Source: an uncultured bacterium (GTDB lineage Bacteria; Planctomycetota; Phycisphaerae; Phycisphaerales; SM1A02). From it: a stretch of DNA of 64,000 nt. The DNA lies in contig CAIXJC010000042.1 in assembly GCA_903919715.1 (NCBI GenBank), forward strand, positions 1 to 64,000. The letters are read 5' to 3'. Positions within the stretch are counted from its first letter, which is position 1; each line of letters starts with the position of its first letter. The notes beneath the pieces are model-generated. The model had not been told where the DNA came from and ran no database searches. It worked only from the letters and a program-made list of their open reading frames with translations. Shown piece by piece: positions 16,541 to 23,940 of the stretch. Made by a program: the position numbers and the translations under genes.

Positions 16541-18529
16541 ATGCCACTCACGCTTGTCGAAAAAATTGCTGCGCGCCACGCTGACGGATTGCCTGCAGGG
16601 ACGAAAGTCCACGCAGGCGACTTCATCTCAATCCGTCCACGCCACGTGATGACCCACGACAACACCGGCGCAGTCATTCCAAAGTTCAAGCAAATCGGTG
16701 CGACGAAAATCGCTGATCCATCGCAACCCGTCTTTGCGATCGATCACGACATTCAGAATGTCACTCCAGAAAACCTTGGCAAATACGCGAAGATTCAGGC
16801 CTTTGCACGCGAGCACGGAGTGGATTACTACCCGCCAGGCACTGGCATCAGCCATCAAGTGATGGTCGAGCAGGGATATGTTGTTCCAGGCTCGCTCGTT
16901 GTCGGAAGTGATTCGCATTCGAATTTGTATGGCGCGGTCGCCGCTCTGGGCACGCCAGTTGTTCGCACTGATGCCGCGAGCATTTGGGCGACTGGCGTGA
17001 CGTGGTGGCAAGTACCCCCTGTTGCGAAGGTTCTCTTGCGCGGGAAGCTTGCCGCTGGAGTCACGGGCAAAGATGTGATCATCGCACTCTGCGGATTGTT
17101 CAATCACGACGAAGTCTTGAATCACGCTGTCGAATTTCTTGGCGATGGCGTTGCTGCGCTCTCGATGGATGCGCGCATGACAATCTCCAACATGACAACA
17201 GAATGGGGAGCACTCGCCGGACTTTTCCCGTTTGACGAAGTGACAGTTGGATATCTCAAGTCGCGCGCCACAACTTTCGCCGGCGATCGACGACCTGGTA
17301 CGCGCAGCGAAAAATCTCGATCTGGATACTCGCTTGCACAAATTGACGCGTGGTGGAAAGATCGCGCCAACCTGACTGCGGATGCCGATGCGTCCTATGC
17401 CATCGAATTGGAACTTGCTCTTTCTACGGTTGTTCCCCATGTTTCTGGGCCAAATGAAGTCAAGACGATGGTCTCATTGCCAGACATGGAAGCAAAACAT
17501 ATTCCGATTCAGAAGGCATATTTGCTTTCATGCGTCAACGCGCGTGTCGAAGATCTTCGCGATGCTGCGGCAGTCGTACGTGCCAAAGGTGGACGCGTTG
17601 CAGCGGGCGTCGAGTTCTATCTCGCTGCAGCGAGCGCCGAAGTGCAAGCGAATGCAGAAGCGAACGGCGACTGGAAGACGCTCGTCGATGCGGGTGCGAT
17701 TGCGCTCCCGCCAGGATGCGGAACATGCATCGGACTTGGACGCGGACTTGTCGGCAAAGGTGAAGTTGCAATCAGTGCAACCAATCGAAACTTCAAAGGA
17801 AGAATGGGAGATCCAGACTCGCAGGTCTATCTCGCATCACCAGCTGTTGTTGCGGCGAGCGCTCTTGCGGGATTCATTTGCGCCCCACAAAAGTTTTCGA
17901 ATCAACCTGCCGGGACTGCGATTCGTCGCGCCGAGAGTGTCGTGCGTGCGGCGAGCACGGTGGAAATCATTGCGGGATTTCCTGCCACCGTCAATGGACG
18001 AGTGTTGCTGCTGGACAAGGATAATCTCAATACCGACGGCATCTACGCTGGAAAGCACACGTACAACGACAATTTCACGCCAGAGCAGATGGCGGCGGTG
18101 ACTTTTGAAAACTTCGACCCCAACTTCAATTCGATGTATCGCGCGGGCGACATCGTTGTAGGCGGACTCAATTTCGGCACAGGTTCAAGCCGAGAGCAAG
18201 CAGCGACGGCGCTCAAATTTAAGGCAGTTCCCTGCGTGATTGCGAGCAGCTTCTCCGAGACATACAAGCGCAATGCGTTCAACAATGGGTTCGTTGTCTT
18301 TGAGTGTCCAGAATTTGTCGCGCATCTTCGCGCAACTTTGGCAGACAAAAGTTTGACCACAGTTGGGCCAGAAATCACAATCGACTATCGAACCTCAACG
18401 ATTTCCGCTGCGGGGAAGAAATTCACATTCCCTCCACTCAGTCCTGCGGCACAAGAACTGATCGTCGCAGGCGGCGCAGAAAATCTCGTCGCGGCGAGAC
18501 TGCGTGCAAGTCAAACGCAGCATGCGTGA
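16541..18529 (+). CDS. Aconitase/homoaconitase-family hydratase
   Basis: This 662-residue [4Fe-4S] hydro-lyase would isomerise citrate to isocitrate (or homocitrate to homoisocitrate). Cluster cysteines are Cys331 (LLSCVNAR), Cys393 and Cys396 (GCGTCIG). Substrate and swivel-domain signatures include GSDSHSN and FGTGSSREQAATAL. The length and the blocks RTDAAS-WATGVTWWQVPP, DVIIALCGLFNHDEVLNHAVEF and GSSREQAATA resemble fungal homoaconitase (Lys4) more than bacterial AcnA/AcnB, which are about 860-890 residues. Because it lies among TCA-type genes with no homocitrate synthase nearby, aconitase activity is the likelier role. Both large and small domains are fused in one chain. Confidence 0.82.
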   Translation: MPLTLVEKIAARHADGLPAGTKVHAGDFISIRPRHVMTHDNTGAVIPKFKQIGATKIADPSQPVFAIDHDIQNVTPENLGKYAKIQAFAREHGVDYYPPGTGISHQVMVEQGYVVPGSLVVGSDSHSNLYGAVAALGTPVVRTDAASIWATGVTWWQVPPVAKVLLRGKLAAGVTGKDVIIALCGLFNHDEVLNHAVEFLGDGVAALSMDARMTISNMTTEWGALAGLFPFDEVTVGYLKSRATTFAGDRRPGTRSEKSRSGYSLAQIDAWWKDRANLTADADASYAIELELALSTVVPHVSGPNEVKTMVSLPDMEAKHIPIQKAYLLSCVNARVEDLRDAAAVVRAKGGRVAAGVEFYLAAASAEVQANAEANGDWKTLVDAGAIALPPGCGTCIGLGRGLVGKGEVAISATNRNFKGRMGDPDSQVYLASPAVVAASALAGFICAPQKFSNQPAGTAIRRAESVVRAASTVEIIAGFPATVNGRVLLLDKDNLNTDGIYAGKHTYNDNFTPEQMAAVTFENFDPNFNSMYRAGDIVVGGLNFGTGSSREQAATALKFKAVPCVIASSFSETYKRNAFNNGFVVFECPEFVAHLRATLADKSLTTVGPEITIDYRTSTISAAGKKFTFPPLSPAAQELIVAGGAENLVAARLRASQTQHA

Positions 18530-18576
18530 GAGATTGAGAACTGGCAGTTTTGTGGGCGCGGACGTTGCGCGCGTCG

Positions 18577-18639
18577 ACCCCTTGTTTACGGGCAAATCGT
18601 AAGGCTGCAGCACGGCGTTCTGCCCGTAATCGGTGGGGT
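18577..18639. repeat. Palindromic structure between convergent aconitase and fic genes
   Basis: TTACGGGCA (18586-18594) pairs perfectly with TGCCCGTAA (18621-18629), and outer ACCCC/GGGGT segments extend the stem. It lies between two converging genes and may be a bidirectional terminator or a structured RNA end. Confidence 0.55.
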
Positions 18640-18681
18640 GACGAATAATGTTCACCAATTCTGTCGCGCGAAAAATGAAAC

Positions 18682-19764
18682 TCACTTGCTGAGTGTCGTC
18701 GTGCTGAGTGTCGTCTCGCCGAGTTCGTACCACGCACCACGCGCGCGACCTCGCTGAACAAGTGTTCCCTTTGCTTGGAGTGATCGGAAATGCATCTTGA
18801 GCGTATTGCGGCTGGCTCCCGTCAAACGAATCGCTTGTGCCATCGTGACTCGCCCATGATTGCGTGCGAAATCGACAATGATGAGCGAGAGCGCAGGAAG
18901 TTCCGCGAGCACGATGCGCTCCACTTCCAACTTTCCCTCGAGATTCCCGACTTGTGTCGTCACCGATTGGACGAAGAAATCAATCCACGGTTGCCAGTCT
19001 GGAGATGGCTGGCGAATTGTCGATTGTGTGCGACGAAGCGCGAGGTAGTACGCGTCCTTGTTTTGTTCGATCACACTCTCGAGTGAACTGTATGGAACAA
19101 ATCCATATCCAGACTGAAGCATGAGAAGAGTCGTGAGAATGCGCGAGAGTCGTCCATTACCATCTTGAAATGGGTGGATTTCCAAGAAGATCACATTCCA
19201 AATCGCGATGATGATGAGCGGGTGGACCTTGTCAGCGGTGCGCTCTGCGGTGATCCACTCCATGAGTTCTGCCATTCGCTGAGGGGTATCGAATGGAGAT
19301 ACGGTTTCGAAGATGATGCCAATCTGCTTTCCCTGGGAATCGAATGCCGCAACACTATTTGGAGTGGTCTTGTACTTCGCACGTTGGCGCGAATCCTTCT
19401 CGCTGTACTTCAACAAGTCGCGGTGGAGTTGCTTGATGTGATTTTCGGTGAATGGAATGTGCTGCCACGAAGAGAACACCAAATCCATGACGGCGGCGTA
19501 ACCAGCAACCTCCTGTTCATCTCGTGTCGCGAAAGATGTGACTTGCAATTGCGTGAGTAGAGACTCGACTTCACGATCTGAGAGTTTGCTTCCCTCAATC
19601 CGAGTCGACGATGCAATGCTCTCGATCGTTGCGATGCGCCGCAGCGCACTCAGTCGATCCGGAGCGAGCGTTCCAAGCGACCGCCAAGCTCCTTTGAACT
19701 CGTCGATTCGAGCGATTCGCTTCAACTGATCTGACGTGATGACTATTGAGGTGATATCGAACAT
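18682..19764 (-). CDS. Fic-domain protein (probable AMP-transferase) with C-terminal winged helix
   Basis: A 360-residue protein. The active motif HPFQDGNGRLSR is the canonical Fic HPFx(D/E)GNGRxxR, which uses ATP to AMPylate a protein hydroxyl. An N-terminal inhibitory helix motif (S-T-R-I-E-G near residue 55) marks the self-inhibited class whose glutamate blocks ATP. The C-terminal 90 residues look like a winged helix-turn-helix (VTMAQAIRLTGASRNTLKMHFRSLQAKG), common in stand-alone Fic proteins that may bind their own promoter. Start 19764 (MFDITS) is chosen because longer versions begin inside the ACACCCA repeat array; 19776 is an alternative. The gene interrupts the citrate cluster on the opposite strand. 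Its target is unknown. Confidence 0.85.
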   Translation of the reverse strand: MFDITSIVITSDQLKRIARIDEFKGAWRSLGTLAPDRLSALRRIATIESIASSTRIEGSKLSDREVESLLTQLQVTSFATRDEQEVAGYAAVMDLVFSSWQHIPFTENHIKQLHRDLLKYSEKDSRQRAKYKTTPNSVAAFDSQGKQIGIIFETVSPFDTPQRMAELMEWITAERTADKVHPLIIIAIWNVIFLEIHPFQDGNGRLSRILTTLLMLQSGYGFVPYSSLESVIEQNKDAYYLALRRTQSTIRQPSPDWQPWIDFFVQSVTTQVGNLEGKLEVERIVLAELPALSLIIVDFARNHGRVTMAQAIRLTGASRNTLKMHFRSLQAKGTLVQRGRARGAWYELGETTLSTTTLSK

Positions 19765-19776
19765 CAGGCAGAGCAT

Positions 19777-19846
19777 ACACCCAAAAATACACCCAATAAC
19801 ACCCACAATGATAGATTTTCACATAAAACACACCCAAAAACACCCA
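19777..19846. promoter_or_regulatory. Five phased ACACCCA repeats upstream of fic
   Basis: ACACCCA begins at 19777, 19789, 19799, 19830 and 19840, so spacings are 12, 10, 31 and 10 bases, close to whole turns of the helix. On the fic coding strand this reads TGGGTGT repeated directly. The sites end next to the fic start, a position fitting an operator for cooperative binding, possibly by the Fic protein's own winged helix. Confidence 0.6.
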
Positions 19847-19849
19847 TTA

Positions 19850-20279
19850 TGAGTTTCATTGCCGTGGAACTGCACTCAACCCAGTATCGGAGGTTTGTAC
19901 AAACAGAAATCTCACAAAATCATGCTTCGCAATCAACAACTGAACTTCCCCACATGCGGTCAGCGAAGTATCGCTCGTGGACACCGCCTGAACCGTGGGT
20001 CTGAGCCCTTTCGATTACGGCGGGAGCGTGCCCATCGCATCTTGAATAGATTCAATACTGAATATCGAGAGTCGCTTTCCGTATGGATGACATGCGGCGA
20101 CTGGAGAAAAGCCGCGTCTGCACTAGCGTTTTCTCGTCGTGCGGCCCACAAGCACTGGGGGGTGCTCCGCAGTCAAATTCGCTATGCTTTGGGACTTTCC
20201 AACAGCGTTTGGAAGTCAGTCCAAGAAGTAAATCCGTTCATACTTTAATCAGCCCTTATAAGAGAAGGAACCCCCACCA
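19850..20279 (+). other. Intergenic region between fic and isocitrate dehydrogenase
   Basis: About 430 bases without a convincing gene. A plus frame at 19859-20248 is open but Arg/Ser/Trp-rich without family features. The last 30 bases include CTTATAAGAGAAGGA, giving a plausible -10-like TATAAG and the ribosome site for the gene at 20280. The rest shows no clear structure. Confidence 0.4.
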
Positions 20280-21452
20280 ATGAGCAAGTACAAAATCGCA
20301 TGGATGCCAGGAGATGGAGTCGGAAACGATGTGATGGAGGGGGCTCGAATCGTCCTCGACCAACTGAAACTTGATGCTGAATATGTCCACTGCGACATTG
20401 GCTGGGAGTTCTGGTGCAAAGAAGGCAACGCCCTTCCCGACCGCACCGTCGCGGCGCTCAAAGGAACAACCTGCGGACTCTTCGGCGCAATCACCAGCAA
20501 GCCACAGGACGAAGCGAAAGAAGAACTCATCCCATCGTTGAAGAACACGGGACTCGTCTACTTCTCTCCAATCGTCAAATTGCGACAGATGTTCAACCTG
20601 CACACCAACATGAGGCCGTGCAAGAGTTATGCCGGCAACCCGCTCAACTACCGAGGCAACTCGATCACGAATCCGAGTGGTGCTGATGTGCCGATCGACC
20701 AAGTTGTCTTCCGCGAAAACACCGAAGGAATGTACGGCGGCGTCGAATTCTTCCCATTGCCTGAAGATGTCTACAACGCTCTTTGCGCAAATCCAAAGAT
20801 GAAACCATGGAAGGCGAAGGGGCTTGAGAATGTCGCCCTGTCGACTCGCATTGTCAGCAAGCAAGGATGCACAAGCATCTGCAAGCAGGCGTTCGAATTC
20901 GCCCACAAAAATGGCCGAAAACGCGTCACACTGATCGAGAAGCCAAACGTACTTCGCGAGACAGGCGGACTGATGACACGCTGCTTCCGCGAAGTCGCCA
21001 AGAGCTACCCACACATCTGGGCCGACGAAGCGAACATCGATGCGATCTGCATGTGGATGTTTAAAAATCCGCAGGATTATTCAGTCCTCGTCGCAGAAAA
21101 TATGTTCGGCGACATCGTCAGCGACTTGTGCGCCGGACTCATCGGCGGACTCGGCTTTGCACCGAGTGCGAACATGGGCGACACCTATGCGGTCTTCGAA
21201 CCAACGCACGGCAGTGCGCCGAAGTATGCCGGACAATACAAGGTCAACCCAATTGCCATGATCTTGACTGCGAAGATGATGCTCGATTGGCTCGGCGAGA
21301 AAGACATGGCGACTCGACTTGAAGCTGCCGTTGCGCGCGTGATTGCCGAAGGAAAGGTCCGCACCTACGACATGGGCGGCAAGGCGAGCACACTCGATGT
21401 CTCGCGAGCGATCGCGGACTATGCATCCCAAGGCGTTTGCCAAACTGTCTGA
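20280..21452 (+). CDS. icd: Isocitrate/isopropylmalate-family dehydrogenase, probably NADP-dependent isocitrate dehydrogenase
   Basis: This 390-residue beta-decarboxylating dehydrogenase would convert isocitrate + NAD(P)+ to 2-oxoglutarate + CO2. The N-terminus WMPGDGVGNDV is the family opening. The substrate loop FNLHTNMRPCKS has the N-x-R-P pattern of the IDH3/homoisocitrate branch, and ENTEGMYGG is the family glutamate motif. The cofactor loop HGSAPKYAGQYKVNP has the Lys-Tyr pair that gives E. coli Icd its NADP preference, where NAD enzymes have Asp-Ile. The metal aspartates are in ENMFGDIVSDL. It has a GAGAAGGA ribosome site. Together with the adjacent aconitase-type gene it supports a citrate-to-2-oxoglutarate segment. 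Homoisocitrate as substrate is a less likely alternative. Confidence 0.82.
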   Translation: MSKYKIAWMPGDGVGNDVMEGARIVLDQLKLDAEYVHCDIGWEFWCKEGNALPDRTVAALKGTTCGLFGAITSKPQDEAKEELIPSLKNTGLVYFSPIVKLRQMFNLHTNMRPCKSYAGNPLNYRGNSITNPSGADVPIDQVVFRENTEGMYGGVEFFPLPEDVYNALCANPKMKPWKAKGLENVALSTRIVSKQGCTSICKQAFEFAHKNGRKRVTLIEKPNVLRETGGLMTRCFREVAKSYPHIWADEANIDAICMWMFKNPQDYSVLVAENMFGDIVSDLCAGLIGGLGFAPSANMGDTYAVFEPTHGSAPKYAGQYKVNPIAMILTAKMMLDWLGEKDMATRLEAAVARVIAEGKVRTYDMGGKASTLDVSRAIADYASQGVCQTV

Positions 21453-21480
21453 ACCTCCACAATTTCCCAAAGCACTACCC

Positions 21481-22950
21481 ATGGCACACAATCCAACAGA
21501 CTCAAAGTCAACCGAATCGAAGCGTCTTCTTTCTATGGTCATCGCAGAGTGGGCTTGCGCGCTCAAATATGAGCACCTCTCCCCCGCTGCGATTCAATCG
21601 GCGAAACTTTTTTGGTTCGACTCGATCGGATGTGCAATCGGCGGAAGTCAGCAAGACGACGCGAAGATCTTGCTGAAGCACTACCGCGAAATGGGCGGCG
21701 GAAATGGCAAGGCCACATCACTTGTCAGCGGCTTCAAGACGAATCCGGTGGATGCGGCATTCCTCAACGGACACATGATCCGCGCGATGGATTACAACGA
21801 CATCTACTGGAAGGCGGACCCCTGCCATCCAAGTGATCTCATTGCTGCGCCACTTGCACTGTGTGAGGCATACGGACTCGGCGGGCGAGAACTGATTCTT
21901 GCAACGGTCATCGCGTACGAAATCGAAATGCGACTTTGTGAATTTGGATTGCCAGGCATTCGCGAATACGGTTGGCATCACGCAACGCTCAGCGCGTTTG
22001 CAGCACCAATCGCCGCAGGTCGCGTGCTCAATCTCAATCCAGCGCAGATGGTCGCAGCGATGGGCATCAGCGCATCGCGAACTTTCTGTCCTGGTGCGGT
22101 GACTGCTGGAAAACTGACCAACATGAAGAACACCGTTGATCCGTGGGCGGGTCGCATGGGCGCAGAGAGCGCGCTGCTCGCTCGACACGGATACTCGGGA
22201 CCAGAGCACATTATCGATGGCAAGGAAGGTCTCTTCGCTGTCTTCAATCATGTGCAGTACAAGGGAAAACCTGCTGCGTTTGATGCAGAGATGCTGGTCA
22301 AGGCGCTGCCAACGTGCCCGAAGTGTCACTTTCGAATCATTGATTGCGGCATGAAGAGTTTCCCAATCGAAGCACTCAGCCATGCTCCACTGACTGCAAT
22401 GATGAAGACCATCAAGGACAACAATTTGCGCTCAGATCAAGTGACCGAGATCAAGGTCGAAGTCATCGCGCGCGCCGCAGACATCTTGGGCGACCCGCAC
22501 AAGTATCGACCCGATTCGAAGGAAACGGCCGATCACTCGCTGCCATACTGCATGGCGGTCGGGCTGATCGACGGAATGGTGACGCCGCTTCAGTTCAAGG
22601 AAGAGCGTGTAATGGACAAGTCGCTCATCCCAGTGATGGACATGGTGAAGGTCGTTGCCAACGAAGAATTCGAAGCGCTCTTTCCAAAGTTCCAACCGAG
22701 CCGCGTGACAATCACGACCAAAGATGGAAAGACCTTCGCAACTCGCGTCGATGTTCCAAAGGGCGACCCTCGCGATCCAATGACCGAGGAAGAAATCTCC
22801 ATCAAGTTCAACGCACTCGGCGGTGACGTGATCGGAATAGACAACTGCGAAAAGCTTCGCAATTGCATTATGAAAATGGAAACCGCACGCAATTTCGACG
22901 AGTTGTTCTCACTTGCGACCGCGCGCAAAGGAACACCAGTCCACGCCTAA
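21481..22950 (+). CDS. MmgE/PrpD-family protein (2-methylcitrate dehydratase or cis-aconitate decarboxylase-like)
   Basis: A 489-residue protein. The MmgE/PrpD fold is indicated by the opening LKYEHLSPAAIQSAKLFWFDSIGCAIGG, NGHMIRAMDYNDIY (the first active-site block, about residue 100), GWHHATLSAFAAPIAAGRVLNL and KTLPTCPKCHFR-like central motifs, and a C-terminal DHSLPYCMAVGLIDG block. Members dehydrate 2-methylcitrate or decarboxylate cis-aconitate to itaconate. Placement 28 bases after icd and before sdh suggests a tricarboxylate substrate. ATG 21481 starts just before the conserved region; an in-frame upstream extension overlaps icd and is not used. No prpB or prpC lies nearby, so the methylcitrate cycle is not proven. 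Confidence 0.8.
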   Translation: MAHNPTDSKSTESKRLLSMVIAEWACALKYEHLSPAAIQSAKLFWFDSIGCAIGGSQQDDAKILLKHYREMGGGNGKATSLVSGFKTNPVDAAFLNGHMIRAMDYNDIYWKADPCHPSDLIAAPLALCEAYGLGGRELILATVIAYEIEMRLCEFGLPGIREYGWHHATLSAFAAPIAAGRVLNLNPAQMVAAMGISASRTFCPGAVTAGKLTNMKNTVDPWAGRMGAESALLARHGYSGPEHIIDGKEGLFAVFNHVQYKGKPAAFDAEMLVKALPTCPKCHFRIIDCGMKSFPIEALSHAPLTAMMKTIKDNNLRSDQVTEIKVEVIARAADILGDPHKYRPDSKETADHSLPYCMAVGLIDGMVTPLQFKEERVMDKSLIPVMDMVKVVANEEFEALFPKFQPSRVTITTKDGKTFATRVDVPKGDPRDPMTEEEISIKFNALGGDVIGIDNCEKLRNCIMKMETARNFDELFSLATARKGTPVHA

Positions 22951-23091
22951 TCGACTTGCATGATATGCCGACAAATCCGACCGCATATCTTTATTTCGAA
23001 TGAATGCATCGCTCGCGAAATCGCACTATAGTCAGGCTCTTCCCCAGAACGGGACCGCTGCGATTCACCCAGATTCAGGAGCATTTCCGCT

Positions 23092-23940
23092 ATGACTCAA
23101 ACTCGATTCTCACTTCCGCAAGCCCGAGCATTTCTTAAAACAGAGCGCAAGGATCGCTGGTGGATCGTGCCCGTGCTCGTCCTCGCTGGGCTGGGCGGCT
23201 TTGTCATCTATTCAACATGGGCTGCATTTCAAGGGCAGAACTTCTTTCTCGGTGGCGTCAACCAACCGGGCGTTCAACAACTGCTCTCGCCCTTCTATTC
23301 TCCAGTGCTCTGGGATCCGCGCGGAATTCATTCCGGCCACGCATGGCTTGGCGAACTTCCTGCGTGGTGGCCTGCTTGGCTGCTCTTTTCTCCAGCACTC
23401 TTGATCTTGCCATTTCCAGCTGGATTTCGATTCACCTGTTACTACTACAGAGGTGCGTATTACAAAGCTTTCTGGGGAGACCCAGCAAGTTGCACAGTCG
23501 GCGAGCCTGCGTTCCGCGGCGAAAATTATCGCGGAGAGCAGAAGTTCCCGCTGATCTTTCAGAACATCCACCGTTACTTTCTTTATGTCGCCATCCTGTT
23601 CATCGGACTTCTCTTCTGGGACGCCTTTGAAAGTTTCTGGCATCACAATGCAGATGGCACGCTTGGCTTTGGAATCAGCGTTGGAACAATTGTCCTTGTA
23701 ATGAATCCAATCTTTCTTTCGCTGTACACGTTCGGATGTCACTGCATGCGACATCTCGTTGGCGGAAAGCACGATTGCCTTTCGTGCAGCAAGAGCCGAC
23801 TCGGTCGATACAAGCGAGTCAGCTGGCTCAATCAACGGCACATGCTCTTTGCGTGGATCAGCCTCTTCGGCGTCGCATTCGCCGATATCTATGTACGAAT
23901 GTGCGCGAGTGGAACTTGGACTGACTGGAGGATCCTGTGA
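23092..23940 (+). CDS. sdhC: Succinate dehydrogenase membrane anchor, Sdh1-type
   Basis: This 282-residue integral membrane protein has five hydrophobic helices (about 22-45, 84-105, 158-180, 192-215, 247-268). It would anchor the dehydrogenase and pass electrons to quinone. The blocks FRFTCYYYRGAYYKAFW, FPLIFQNIHRYF and NQRHMLFAWISLFG resemble the anchor of mycobacterial Sdh1 (Rv0249c type) rather than E. coli SdhC/SdhD, as I recall that family. A Cys/His cluster, CHCMRH followed by DCLSC after helix 4, matches the place where Sdh1 anchors carry ligands of a membrane-embedded Rieske-type [2Fe-2S] cluster. The stop overlaps the SdhA GTG start by three bases. Confidence 0.75.
   Translation: MTQTRFSLPQARAFLKTERKDRWWIVPVLVLAGLGGFVIYSTWAAFQGQNFFLGGVNQPGVQQLLSPFYSPVLWDPRGIHSGHAWLGELPAWWPAWLLFSPALLILPFPAGFRFTCYYYRGAYYKAFWGDPASCTVGEPAFRGENYRGEQKFPLIFQNIHRYFLYVAILFIGLLFWDAFESFWHHNADGTLGFGISVGTIVLVMNPIFLSLYTFGCHCMRHLVGGKHDCLSCSKSRLGRYKRVSWLNQRHMLFAWISLFGVAFADIYVRMCASGTWTDWRIL

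Noticed and set aside
18682-19764. Fic as a toxin with a separate antitoxin
   Set aside because: The inhibitory S-x-x-I-E-G helix is in the same chain and no small antitoxin gene lies next to it, so it is the self-inhibited class.
19859-20248. 129-residue open frame between fic and icd
   Set aside because: Arg/Ser/Trp-rich, no ribosome site, no family features; it looks like chance.
23021-23040. TATAGT -10-like box before the sdh genes
   Set aside because: No -35 element at proper distance; too weak to list as a promoter.
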